DNA of 64,000 nt from Claveliimonas bilis (GCF_020892095.1 NZ_AP024845.1:372001-436000), one strand, 5' to 3'; numbered from the stretch's first letter, positions 34,506 to 43,303 are shown. The notes: generated by a model from the letters alone, not told the origin. Numbers and translations: made by a program.

Positions 34506-37097
34506 TTATGCTTTTACAAATCTTTGATCTGTACTTCCCGGAGCTTCTCCGCCTTTTTTCACAAGAACGATCTGAATGGCTTCCATTCGCTTTGCAAGTC
34601 CTTCTGTCCCGGCAGATTCACCGTTTTTGGCCCAGCCAAGCCAGCCATAACTCTGGGAATGTACCCGATAATAAATATCATACTGCTTTGCCATCTGGCC
34701 TGTCAACTGGATCTGAATGGCTTCCATCCGTTTCGCCTGGCCTGTCGTTCCTGCAAGCGCACCGTTTCGCATCGTGTTCATCCAGCCATAGGTCTGTACA
34801 TGGACTTTATACTCTATATTCCCGCTGTACTTCTGATTCACAAGAGAAAGCTTCAGCGCTTCCATCCGCTTTGCCTGGCCTTCTGTCCCGGCCTTTACGC
34901 CGCCTTCTTCCATTTCCTGCCAGCCATAGGTCTGTACATGGGTCTGGTACTGCAGCAGCGGCTGTACATAGGTACGCATAGTTTCTCCCGGAGCTGCCCC
35001 GCCTTTCTTCACAAGCCGGATCTCCAATGCCTCCATCCGCTTTGCCCCGTCTGTCGTTCCTGCTGTCTCGCCGTTTTTCGCCCAGTCGAGCCAGCCGTAA
35101 GTCTGGCAGTGTACCCGGTAATAAATATCATATTTTTCTGCCATCTTTCCTGTCAGCTGGATCTGGATCGCTTCCATCCGCTTTGCCTGGCCTTCTGTCC
35201 CGGACATAGCGCCGTCGGACTTCCAGTCCGTCCAGCCGATACTTTGAATATGGCTTCTGTATTTTACTGAACCGCTGACCGATGGATCCCGAAGCTTGAT
35301 CTTAACAGCCTCAAGCCGCTTCGCTTCTCCTTCTGTTCCAGCCATTGCTCCGTCCTTCTGCTCGCCCATCCAGCCATAGGTCTGAGCATGGACAGAATAA
35401 GTAATCCCTTCGGAGGCGGAAGGTGTCTGAGTATCACCGCCGCCGCTTACTTTTCCGGATACGACTGTCACATAATCTTTACTGATATAGGCATACATAT
35501 TGGAAAAGTTATATGCTCCGGAATTTGAATTGATTGCTGTTCTTCCACTGTTCAGCACCGGATCACTCTGTATCTGGTAAAAGCTTCCGCTGCTTCCTTT
35601 TATCAATACTGCATAATTGGAAACAGAACGCCCGGAGGAACTTGTGGTTGTATACAACACATTGGATGCCGTATTGGCCTCTTTTCTTACATTGACTACA
35701 TTGTATTTTGTATTGATGGTATCTTTGATCCCGATCGTATATTTATAGCGGTCTTTCTGCCCGTTTTCATTATCCAGCTGCCATGCAATATTAGCGATCT
35801 TCTCACCCCAGTATGGATCCGAAGCATAGCTTACGTTCATACCGCTCGCTTTATCTCCCAGGAATCCGCCATGATAGAAGGACCACCCTGCTCTTAAATA
35901 CCGCTTGGATAAATAGGTCTCTGAAAATGTCTGGATACATGCGTCTACGCTTTTATATGTATCAGCACTCTCTCCCGGTGAGGAATCTACCGCATTCAGT
36001 CCAAACAGATTGTTTTTACTCTGGGCAATACTGCTGCTTCCCCAGCCGCTTTCAATCGCTCCCACAGATGCCATGATAAGTGCGTTTGTGCCGTAAGAAT
36101 TTTGGCGGTTCACAAAATTCGCACCTGTATTGTTCATCTTGGAATTACCGGAAGCATGTCTGTTGATCATATTGTTCAGCGCACTTCCGGAATAAGCTGT
36201 CTGGCTTCTCAAAGGCAGGTACTGAAAATAGTTATAATATGGGCTATTTGCATTAATGGAATTTTGTCTCGTATTGTTTCTGTAATCAGAAAGCATCGTA
36301 CTGTAGTTCTGATAGAAATAGTGTCCATCATAGCTGTAGTAACTCTGCCCTGTTTTCATATAGGACTGCTGCGGTCCCACATTGACGAATCCGCCCCATC
36401 CGCTTGTGGTCATGTTCATTGTGATCCTGTGGATCAGATTTGTTCCATCGGCATAGTAACAGCTATAGCTTTTGGCGCTGCTAAGGTTAACTACCTGAAC
36501 CTTGGATTTATCCACCAGACCCACAACGCCTGCTATCATGAATTTTACTTTTCCGTTCACTTCTCCAAGGTACGCTGCGTCAGCACCGCTTCTTCCATAT
36601 ACATAGCCGGACTCTCCGGTATTGTATTCCGTATATTCTGTAATATCAGTGACTGTCTGTCCACTGGCATTGGCACGGAAGTTTACGATCTTTTCTGAAG
36701 CAGCTCTGGCATATCTTCTCGCGCTGCTTTCCTCTACAACTCCCCCGTTATCTTCTTCCAGCAGATACACATTTCCATTTTCATCTATACTGTAGACTTC
36801 TTTGGCAGCCATAGACATTCCGGCGTCAGCGCCGGATTGGTCCCCAGAGGATGTATCGGCCGTCTGACTCTCTCCCGTCTGCTCTGCTTCTGACTGCACT
36901 TCTTCATTTTCCTCTGAAACTTCTGAAGCCGCGTCCATCTCTTCTGTTTCGGACGCTGCCGTTTCTTCCGTGTTTTCCTCTGCCGCTGATTGGCTTTCTG
37001 CCATTGCCGGTTCATCAGCATAGGTTAAAATGCTGCTTCCTGACAGCATTCCCATGCACAGGATCAGGGCAACCCATTTTCTCCATTTTCTTTTCAT
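34506..37097 (-). CDS. Secreted GH73-type N-acetylglucosaminidase with six ChW repeats
   Basis: This 863-aa protein has a signal peptide (about 1-27), an acidic linker to about 100, a region of unclear fold to about 280, and a glucosaminidase domain (about 290-445) with the catalytic glutamate in VGAIESGWGSSS (E349) and SKNNLFGL. An SH3-like module (about 455-555) precedes six ChW repeats in two sets of three. It should cut the GlcNAc-MurNAc bond during wall growth or separation. The ATG has an AGGAGG site. It is the first gene of the operon and is preceded by a long structured leader. Confidence 0.9.
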   Translation of the reverse strand: MKRKWRKWVALILCMGMLSGSSILTYADEPAMAESQSAAEENTEETAASETEEMDAASEVSEENEEVQSEAEQTGESQTADTSSGDQSGADAGMSMAAKEVYSIDENGNVYLLEEDNGGVVEESSARRYARAASEKIVNFRANASGQTVTDITEYTEYNTGESGYVYGRSGADAAYLGEVNGKVKFMIAGVVGLVDKSKVQVVNLSSAKSYSCYYADGTNLIHRITMNMTTSGWGGFVNVGPQQSYMKTGQSYYSYDGHYFYQNYSTMLSDYRNNTRQNSINANSPYYNYFQYLPLRSQTAYSGSALNNMINRHASGNSKMNNTGANFVNRQNSYGTNALIMASVGAIESGWGSSSIAQSKNNLFGLNAVDSSPGESADTYKSVDACIQTFSETYLSKRYLRAGWSFYHGGFLGDKASGMNVSYASDPYWGEKIANIAWQLDNENGQKDRYKYTIGIKDTINTKYNVVNVRKEANTASNVLYTTTSSSGRSVSNYAVLIKGSSGSFYQIQSDPVLNSGRTAINSNSGAYNFSNMYAYISKDYVTVVSGKVSGGGDTQTPSASEGITYSVHAQTYGWMGEQKDGAMAGTEGEAKRLEAVKIKLRDPSVSGSVKYRSHIQSIGWTDWKSDGAMSGTEGQAKRMEAIQIQLTGKMAEKYDIYYRVHCQTYGWLDWAKNGETAGTTDGAKRMEALEIRLVKKGGAAPGETMRTYVQPLLQYQTHVQTYGWQEMEEGGVKAGTEGQAKRMEALKLSLVNQKYSGNIEYKVHVQTYGWMNTMRNGALAGTTGQAKRMEAIQIQLTGQMAKQYDIYYRVHSQSYGWLGWAKNGESAGTEGLAKRMEAIQIVLVKKGGEAPGSTDQRFVKA

Positions 37098-37325
37098 ATA
37101 TTTCCTCCTTATTTGTATCCCCGTTTTTCTTCTGAAGCTGACAAAAGAGCTGTTAAAGCCCCGCGGGCGCTTTATGCATTATTTCCTCTTTTCTCATACA
37201 ACGTGCAAGCTCGAATCCTTCGGATTCTCGCTCGCGGGCTTTCGCCCTATAAAAATGCAAGATGTCCAAATTGCATGCAAGCATTCATTTGTCCCTCTTA
37301 CATTTTTGCACGGTTCATTGCCTAC
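37098..37325 (-). other. Long structured 5' leader of the ChW hydrolase operon
   Basis: About 225 bases lie between the predicted transcription start and the glucosaminidase ATG, with no credible open reading frame. On the minus strand they hold an imperfect 15-bp stem (TGCAAAAATGTAAGA with TCTTGCATTTTTATA), then short perfect hairpins GGGCGAAAGCCC and GAATCCGAAGGATTC, and GCGCCCGCGGGGC closer to the gene. I matched it to no riboswitch I know, including the c-di-AMP ydaO type. It may be a regulatory RNA leader or a decayed repeat element. Confidence 0.5.
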
Positions 37326-37331
37326 GCGGAT

Positions 37332-37361
37332 ATTATACCATATAAAAATAAAGGATAGCAA
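37332..37361 (-). promoter_or_regulatory. Predicted promoter of the ChW hydrolase operon
   Basis: A perfect -10 TATAAT (37332-37337) lies 18 bp from a -35 TTGCTA (37356-37361) on the minus strand. The -35 box lies inside the stem of the terminator that ends the upstream operon. Confidence 0.6.
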
Positions 37362-37388
37362 GGAAATGCCCCTGCTATCCTTTATTTT
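37341..37388 (-). terminator. Rho-independent terminator after the NlpC/P60 gene
   Basis: On the minus strand a 15-bp stem (37374-37388 with 37345-37359) closes a 14-base loop. The arm core is AAAGGATAGC pairing with GCTATCCTTT, followed by ATTTTTATAT. It ends the cdaA-containing operon. Confidence 0.8.
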
Positions 37389-37398
37389 CCACGGTTTT

Positions 37399-40398
37399 CT
37401 ATACAAAAGGTCTTACGACTCCTTTGATATTCGATCTCTGTCCGTTTTGTACCGGCCATACTACAACCTGATTCGGCCAGGATTCGATCACCTGATTGTT
37501 TCCAAGATAGATCGCTACATGGATCACTACTCCAGAACTGTTCTGATAGAAGATCAGATCGCCCCTCTGTCTCTGGCTGTATGGTACATGCTTAAACTTC
37601 GGTGATGCCCACATATTTCTCGACTCATACTCATAACCCGGGTGAGCGTGTCTTACCGGATTGATAGGAGAAATATCAAGTCCGGCTCCATAAAGAGCCT
37701 GCATCACAAGTCCACTGCAGTCGATTCCGGTTCCCGGAGGGCCGGATGCTCCGATCACATAGGCTGTTCCCATGTAAGAATAAGCTGTACTGATCATCGC
37801 CTCAATATGGTCAGATCTCGTACTGTCTCGATTCACCTTCATAGGACTTACATACGCGCCCCACTGTTCCCACTGTACCTGGTTAAATCCAAGCTTCAGC
37901 CAGGTCAGAAGATCCACATTTCCGGTCTGGCTCAAACCATTTTTCCTCTGGAAATTGCGGACGGCATTCTGCACATTGGTTCCGTAAAAAGCTCCGCCCA
38001 TGCCGATTCCGCTTCCAAGGCCAAGCTTCCGAATAACCTGCATAACCTTTACCCCTTCAAAGCCATAGGAAAGATTATATCCTCCCCCGGTGAGGGTGAT
38101 GGAATCCTTGATCTGGTAATACTGGCTCGGATTTTGATATCTCCGCTTTTTCAGATTTGTATAGTAATTGCTGTTTGGTCCCGGCGCATTGGCATCCTTG
38201 GACACCAGTCTGATCTGCAGTGCTTCCAGGCGGTAACCAATGTCGGTCGTACCTGCTGCCTGTCCGTTCTTCGCCCAGCCAAGCCAACCGTATTTCTCTA
38301 CATGAGCGCGGTAATAGATATCATAGTATTTTGCCAGGTCGCCGGACAGAGAAATTTTAACTGCCTCTATGCCGTACTTTCCATCTGTACATCCGTTTAC
38401 CGTATCCAGTCCGGTAGCTTCCTGCCATCCCAGGCTGGACAGATGCGTAGCATAGCTAATCTCTCCTTCCGGCATGTTTTCTGTTCTCCGGTTCAGATGC
38501 AGCGTAATATTTTCCAGTCTCTTTCCCTGACCAGTCGTTCCAAGTGTACCGCCCATCTGGACTGCTCCGCTGTCGCCTTTTCCCTGTATGGTTCCGGAAT
38601 AAGTGAAATCTGCTGCCTGGTACCCTTCAATATATTTTTGACCGCTTGTATCCGGCGCTTTCCCACCTTTTTCCACAAGCTGGATGCGGATCGCTTCAAT
38701 CCGTTTGCTCAAATCTGTACTTCCGGCAATCTCACCGTTAGATGCATAATTGATCCATCCGATCTTGGACATATGAACGCTGTAATATACATCGTAGTGG
38801 TCTTTTAACGCTCCGGTCAATTGGATCTGGATAGCCTCTACCCTCTTTGCCTGATCTGTTGTTCCGGCAATCTGTCCGTCTCTTTTCCAATCCTGCCATC
38901 CGTAGCTCTGTACAAAGGTACGGTACTCAATACTTCCTTCATATGTATTGTCCGGAATCTGGATCTTAATGGCTTCCAGACGTTTCGCCTGGCCGGTTAC
39001 CCCAGCCACTTCATTGTCGTATTTTGCCGTCTGCCAGCCGACAGACTGAGAATGTGCGCTATAAGAAACCAATGGATATTTATAGCTCTCTGCGCCAATT
39101 TCAGGTGCTTCATCACCTTTTTTCACAAGACGGATTTCCAGTGCTTCCAGACGCTTGCCATATCCGGCGCTTCCGGCTTTCTCTCCATTACTTGTCCAGC
39201 CAAGCCATCCATAACTCTGTACATGGGCGCGGTAATAGATGTCGTAATAATCCGCCATATCTCCTGTCAGACGGATCTGAATGGCCTCCAGACGCTTCGC
39301 CTGTCCGGTTGTTCCGGCAAGTTCACCGTTTTTCTTCCAACCCTGCCAGCCAATAGACTGCACATGAGTCTGGTATTCGATTCCGCCTTCGTATTCACTG
39401 TCCGGCAGTTTGATCTTAATGGCTTCCATTCTTTTAGCCTGACCGGTTACGCCAGCCTGCTGGCCATTAAATCTTTCGCCCTGCCAGCCGATGGACTGGG
39501 AATGAGCATTATAAGAAATAACAGGATACTTGTAACTGTCGCCTTTACCTTCCGGCGCTGCTGCTCCCTTTTCTACAATACAGATCTCAATAGCTTCCAA
39601 ACGTTTCGCATACCCCAGACTTCCGGACTTTTCTCCGTTGCTTGTCCAGTTAAGCCATCCATAACTCTGCACATGGGTTCGGTAGTAAATATCATATTTA
39701 TCTGCCAATTTACCTGTCAGACGGATCTGAACAGCTTCCAGTCTCTTAGTCTGGCCAGTTGTTCCGGCAGTCTCTCCGTTCTTCTTCCAGTCCTGCCAGC
39801 CATAGCTCTGCACATGGGCACGATACTCAATTCCATCCTCGCCCTCTGCACCGTCAATTTTAAGTTCCAGCGCTTCCAGACGTTTTGCCTCGCCTTCTGT
39901 TCCGATCCATGTATCTTCTTGATTCTCGGCCCATTCATTCCAGCCGTAGCTCTGCACATGTGCACGATACATAAGTACCGGGGCTGTCGACTCTTCTACT
40001 TCTCCGGGATCTTCCGGATTTCCGCTTTCGCCTGTATTTCCTTCGTCTCCGGTTTCTCCGGACTCACCCTGATCCTGGGAATCTCCCGGTTGTTCTGTTC
40101 CTTCCTCTCCTGAAGGATTGCCGAGATTTGCAGTTTCATCAGACCCTGACGGTTCCTGATCTTCTCCTTCTGCCGGAGTCTGACCAGGCTCTGTTACAGT
40201 TCCGTCGTTTTCACCGGCTCCTTCCCCTGGCAATTGTGTCCCTTCTCCGGTTCCATCTGTCACTTCCTGGCTGCTCTGTCCTTCTTCCAGAACTGCTGTC
40301 TGGTATTCTCCGCCCGGTGCTGCCGCCAGACTGGTTCCTGCAGTGCCGAAGGCCAAAACGACACTGAGCACAATCGCTGTTATCTGTTTCCTCTTCAC
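37399..40398 (-). CDS. Secreted NlpC/P60 peptidoglycan hydrolase with twelve ChW repeats
   Basis: This 999-aa protein has a signal peptide (about 1-27), an acidic Gly/Glu/Pro-rich linker to about 140, twelve ChW repeats (about 140-775), a peptidoglycan-binding-like module (about 790-855, NAVRNFQRKNGLSQTG), and a C-terminal NlpC/P60 domain with the catalytic cysteine in GIDCSGLV (C894) and histidine in VIHVAIYLG (H960). It should cut stem peptides. The tenth repeat lacks its tryptophan, exactly as in the L,D-transpeptidase. The start is GTG, with GGGGTGAG upstream. It lies 35 bases after a nucleotidyltransferase gene and ends the cdaA operon. Confidence 0.92.
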   Translation of the reverse strand: MKRKQITAIVLSVVLAFGTAGTSLAAAPGGEYQTAVLEEGQSSQEVTDGTGEGTQLPGEGAGENDGTVTEPGQTPAEGEDQEPSGSDETANLGNPSGEEGTEQPGDSQDQGESGETGDEGNTGESGNPEDPGEVEESTAPVLMYRAHVQSYGWNEWAENQEDTWIGTEGEAKRLEALELKIDGAEGEDGIEYRAHVQSYGWQDWKKNGETAGTTGQTKRLEAVQIRLTGKLADKYDIYYRTHVQSYGWLNWTSNGEKSGSLGYAKRLEAIEICIVEKGAAAPEGKGDSYKYPVISYNAHSQSIGWQGERFNGQQAGVTGQAKRMEAIKIKLPDSEYEGGIEYQTHVQSIGWQGWKKNGELAGTTGQAKRLEAIQIRLTGDMADYYDIYYRAHVQSYGWLGWTSNGEKAGSAGYGKRLEALEIRLVKKGDEAPEIGAESYKYPLVSYSAHSQSVGWQTAKYDNEVAGVTGQAKRLEAIKIQIPDNTYEGSIEYRTFVQSYGWQDWKRDGQIAGTTDQAKRVEAIQIQLTGALKDHYDVYYSVHMSKIGWINYASNGEIAGSTDLSKRIEAIRIQLVEKGGKAPDTSGQKYIEGYQAADFTYSGTIQGKGDSGAVQMGGTLGTTGQGKRLENITLHLNRRTENMPEGEISYATHLSSLGWQEATGLDTVNGCTDGKYGIEAVKISLSGDLAKYYDIYYRAHVEKYGWLGWAKNGQAAGTTDIGYRLEALQIRLVSKDANAPGPNSNYYTNLKKRRYQNPSQYYQIKDSITLTGGGYNLSYGFEGVKVMQVIRKLGLGSGIGMGGAFYGTNVQNAVRNFQRKNGLSQTGNVDLLTWLKLGFNQVQWEQWGAYVSPMKVNRDSTRSDHIEAMISTAYSYMGTAYVIGASGPPGTGIDCSGLVMQALYGAGLDISPINPVRHAHPGYEYESRNMWASPKFKHVPYSQRQRGDLIFYQNSSGVVIHVAIYLGNNQVIESWPNQVVVWPVQNGQRSNIKGVVRPFV

Positions 40399-40433
40399 AA
40401 CATCTCACCCCACAATAAAAGTATATTTTTTGA

Positions 40434-41345
40434 TCAGCAGGTCTTATAATAAGCACCTGACTCGATCAGCTTTCTGATCTCTCTTGTCACATCTTCCTTA
40501 TCTTCCTTATAAGTCACTCCGAACCAGCGGTCCGTTGACTGCAGCACTTCAACCTGAATCTTTCCTTCTTTCAGCAGTCCACCGATAATCGTTGGCAGCA
40601 AATACTCTTTTTTCTGCTCATTTTCTTCCAGCTCATCCAGAAAGGCATCAAATCCAGTTTCCAGTACATCAAGAAAATCCGGCGTCAGTCCCCACATGTT
40701 CATAGAAACTTCTGACTCTACATCAATCTTTCTTGGGCTGCCTTCTCCCCGTACTTCAGCGCCGTCAGACGTCTTAACAATATTGTGGGTTTCTTCAATA
40801 TCTGCAAGCATCCGATTGTTGTCTACTCTGCAGATCCCCCGTGTAACACCCCCGTTTTCACTCAGCGTATTTTTCAATACAAATCCCACCATGCAGGCGT
40901 GAAGGCCTTCCCGTTCTTTCTGATCTGTCAGATATCTGTAAGCTTCCTGGTATGCTTCTTTTCCATAATAGTCATCTGCATTGATGACAAGAAATGGTTC
41001 ATTTACAACATCTTTACAGCACAGGATCGCCTGCCCGGTACCCCACGGCTTTGTCCGGTCCGGAAATTTTCCGCTGAATCTTTCCGGAATATTGCCGATC
41101 TCCTGATATGCATAATTCACGCTGACCTTTTTTTCTATCCGGTTGCCGATCACTTCTTTAAAATCCTTTTCCAGATCTTTTCTGATGACAAATACAACCT
41201 TATCAAAACCAGCTTCCATTGCATCATATATGGAATAATCCATAATGATCTCTCCATTTGGACCTACAGGCTCCAGCTGCTTGATCCCTCCCCCGAATCT
41301 GCTGCCGATACCGGCAGCCATAATCACTAATGTCGCTTTCCCCAT
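40434..41345 (-). CDS. Sugar nucleotidyltransferase
   Basis: This 303-aa protein has a GT-A-like nucleotidyltransferase fold. Near its N-terminus lies IMAAGIGSRFGGGIKQLEPVG, a variant of the GxGxRxxxxxxxxPK activation motif, and near residue 120 lies LVINADDYYG, the metal-binding acidic pair. It should couple a nucleoside triphosphate to a sugar 1-phosphate or a similar substrate; neither substrate can be told. It is encoded between a GtrA-like protein and the NlpC/P60 hydrolase, all tightly spaced, so it may serve wall glycan supply. The ATG follows AAGGAG. Confidence 0.83.
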   Translation of the reverse strand: MGKATLVIMAAGIGSRFGGGIKQLEPVGPNGEIIMDYSIYDAMEAGFDKVVFVIRKDLEKDFKEVIGNRIEKKVSVNYAYQEIGNIPERFSGKFPDRTKPWGTGQAILCCKDVVNEPFLVINADDYYGKEAYQEAYRYLTDQKEREGLHACMVGFVLKNTLSENGGVTRGICRVDNNRMLADIEETHNIVKTSDGAEVRGEGSPRKIDVESEVSMNMWGLTPDFLDVLETGFDAFLDELEENEQKKEYLLPTIIGGLLKEGKIQVEVLQSTDRWFGVTYKEDKEDVTREIRKLIESGAYYKTC

Positions 41346-41360
41346 TTTCTTTTGCTCCTT

Positions 41361-41774
41361 TTAATTTGTCTTAAATACATACGCTCTTTGCCCGATATAG
41401 TTCAAAAGCGTAAAAAGCACCATTCCGACAACCATTGCAAGATTGTCCCGAAGAGCTCCCTGCTGTCCCTGCAGCATCCATGTAACTGCAGGTTTTGCAA
41501 TGCCATATGCAACCAGGTAACAGAGAGAGATATTCAGTACAAATTTCAAAACCTGGCTCAAAGATTTCTTTTTACTTTCAAATGTAAAATACTTATTCAA
41601 AAAATAGCTGAGTATACTTCCCACAACATAATTTGATGCCGAAGAAATCCAATAACTCTGGTGAAACACATTGTACATAACAAACATAACCGCTGTTCCG
41701 ACAACTGTATTGACCACACCTACAACCATGAATTTCAGGAAACGAATATCCAGCCATTTTTTTATCTTATTCAT
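41361..41774 (-). CDS. GtrA-family membrane protein
   Basis: This 137-aa protein has four hydrophobic segments and the GtrA-type opening RFLKFMVVGVVNTVVGTAVM. GtrA proteins are thought to help move or handle undecaprenyl-linked sugars for glycan modification. It lies 3 bases after the HPr gene and 15 before the nucleotidyltransferase gene. Its usual GtrB partner (a DPM1-like GT2) is not adjacent; the nearest in the window is at 16521-17222. Confidence 0.87.
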   Translation of the reverse strand: MNKIKKWLDIRFLKFMVVGVVNTVVGTAVMFVMYNVFHQSYWISSASNYVVGSILSYFLNKYFTFESKKKSLSQVLKFVLNISLCYLVAYGIAKPAVTWMLQGQQGALRDNLAMVVGMVLFTLLNYIGQRAYVFKTN

Positions 41775-41777
41775 TTT

Positions 41778-42041
41778 TTATTCTCCAAGGCCGTCTTCCA
41801 CAGCCTGTACCATTGCTGCGAGAGCCTCCTCTTCATCCGGTCCCTCGCAGATCAATTCAATTTCATCACCCTTTTTAATGCATGCCCCAAGAACACTCAG
41901 CACACTTTTAGCATTTGCTGTTGTCGTATCATGCTGAAATGAAATCTTACAGTCAAATTTCACTGCAACGTTGCAGAAGATTCCCGCAGGCCTTAAGTGA
42001 AGGCCTGTAGGATTATTGACTGTCACTTTTTTACTTACCAT
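41778..42041 (-). CDS. ptsH: HPr family phosphocarrier protein
   Basis: This 87-aa protein has the histidine phosphorylation site GLHLRPAG with H15, and S46 in the NAKSVLSVLG block, the residue phosphorylated by HPr kinase in Gram-positive bacteria. Both key residues are present, so it could serve in sugar phosphotransfer and in carbon catabolite control. The gene is not next to enzyme I. It is embedded between cdaR and a gtrA-like gene, and the ribosome binding site GGAGG lies 11 bases before the ATG. Confidence 0.88.
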   Translation of the reverse strand: MVSKKVTVNNPTGLHLRPAGIFCNVAVKFDCKISFQHDTTTANAKSVLSVLGACIKKGDEIELICEGPDEEEALAAMVQAVEDGLGE

Positions 42042-42058
42042 AGTGCCAAACCTCCGAA

Positions 42059-43303
42059 TTATTCCTTTTCTTCCAGCGTAATCTTAATCTTTATCTGGCT
42101 TTCCAGAGAACATCCGTCCGGAAGGGGAATATCAACTCCCAGCTCATATTCTCCGGCTTTCTTATAATCTTTCAAATCAATACTTGCTTTTATTTCTGAT
42201 ATATCAAGACCATCCAGCACTTCCTGCGGACCCCTGACATGGATTTCCAGATCTTCTCCCTCTCCGTAATTCAGGGTCAGGTTCTCATCCAGATTATTCA
42301 CAGTAATAGAGCCTACCGGAAGATCAAAGCTTTTCGTTCCGTCTTTTTCTACGCGTATAGTTACAAGGACATTATTTCCCGACTCGTCTACAAGTCTTGT
42401 TCCTTCCGGAAGATAAGAGGTAATATCTATCGTCCGTTCCGTTCTCTGTGAAATATCCTGTGCCTCCACAGCATCAGCAGGAATGGAAATTTTTTCTATT
42501 CCCTCCAATACGCTCTGCTCCCCTGCAATTTGTATTTCTTCCGGAGTCCATGTCACATCGGCCACAGAGTAACCTGATGCGGCAGTAATGCCTGAAGTAT
42601 CCACCTCTACCGGTATACTTGCCGTCTGATACAATGTTACATGAACTTTTACGCCTGTCGTACCCAGATTATTGCCGATCTGCTCCGGATTGATCTCACT
42701 GTTGTCCGAATCATAATAGACAACAGATGCATCCAGTGTTGTATCATGAGACAATCCTGTAATATCCACCTCTGCCACAACACGGCTTATACTGTCTATA
42801 ACAGATTCCGGACCATTTACATTAATTCTCTCAGGATCAGCCTGCACGCCGCCGAGAACATAACCGTCTCTGACTGTTCCTGTTGTAGTAACGCTGATAG
42901 GGAAGGTATTACTCTTATTATTTTCTATCTTTACCTGAAGATTTCTCGGATTTGCAGAAGCACTGTCAATATCAAATCCCGGAATCTCAATCTGGATCGG
43001 TACTTGTGACTCCAGATACAGTTCCTTCATATCAGCTGTTGCAACGATATCTTCTGCTTTTATTTTTTCCAGCTCCGAGCGCTTTGCATATACCGTCACA
43101 CTGATCTTATCTGTATTTTCAATGATCTGATACGACTTTTGATCCTGCGTGATAATTTCCGGATGTTCCACAGTAACCGGTATGCCATCGAATGTCGCAT
43201 CGGTGATCGGATTGTCGATATTCACTACAATCAACCATAGCAGCAGTGCAAACAGAAAGGCAAGCAGCTTCAGGCCAAGATTATTCATCAGACTTTTTTT
43301 CAT
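42059..43303 (-). CDS. cdaR: CdaR (YbbR-domain) regulator of the c-di-AMP cyclase
   Basis: This 414-aa protein has an N-terminal membrane anchor (LGLKLLAFLFALLLWLIVV, about 9-27) and an outer region with about four YbbR repeats, each with a pattern like PERINVNGPESVIDSISRV. CdaR binds CdaA at the membrane and tunes c-di-AMP synthesis. The start ATG lies inside the end of cdaA (23-base overlap), a strong sign of coupling. The usual third partner glmM is not visible downstream here; HPr follows instead. Confidence 0.92.
   Translation of the reverse strand: MKKSLMNNLGLKLLAFLFALLLWLIVVNIDNPITDATFDGIPVTVEHPEIITQDQKSYQIIENTDKISVTVYAKRSELEKIKAEDIVATADMKELYLESQVPIQIEIPGFDIDSASANPRNLQVKIENNKSNTFPISVTTTGTVRDGYVLGGVQADPERINVNGPESVIDSISRVVAEVDITGLSHDTTLDASVVYYDSDNSEINPEQIGNNLGTTGVKVHVTLYQTASIPVEVDTSGITAASGYSVADVTWTPEEIQIAGEQSVLEGIEKISIPADAVEAQDISQRTERTIDITSYLPEGTRLVDESGNNVLVTIRVEKDGTKSFDLPVGSITVNNLDENLTLNYGEGEDLEIHVRGPQEVLDGLDISEIKASIDLKDYKKAGEYELGVDIPLPDGCSLESQIKIKITLEEKE

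Noticed and set aside
37098-37325. The hydrolase leader read as a known c-di-AMP or c-di-GMP riboswitch
   Set aside because: None of the conserved sequence blocks I know for those classes are present.
37194-37406. A 70-codon minus-strand reading across the hydrolase operon leader
   Set aside because: It crosses the terminator and promoter and encodes the hairpin sequences; no ribosome binding site.
37642-40113. Long plus-strand open readings (about 390 and 430 codons) opposite the NlpC/P60 gene, and similar ones at 30705-31826 and 34524-35270
   Set aside because: They lie antisense to ChW repeat DNA, whose periodic codons keep the opposite frame open. They have repetitive, cysteine- and phenylalanine-rich composition and no ribosome binding sites. 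They are shadows of the repeats.
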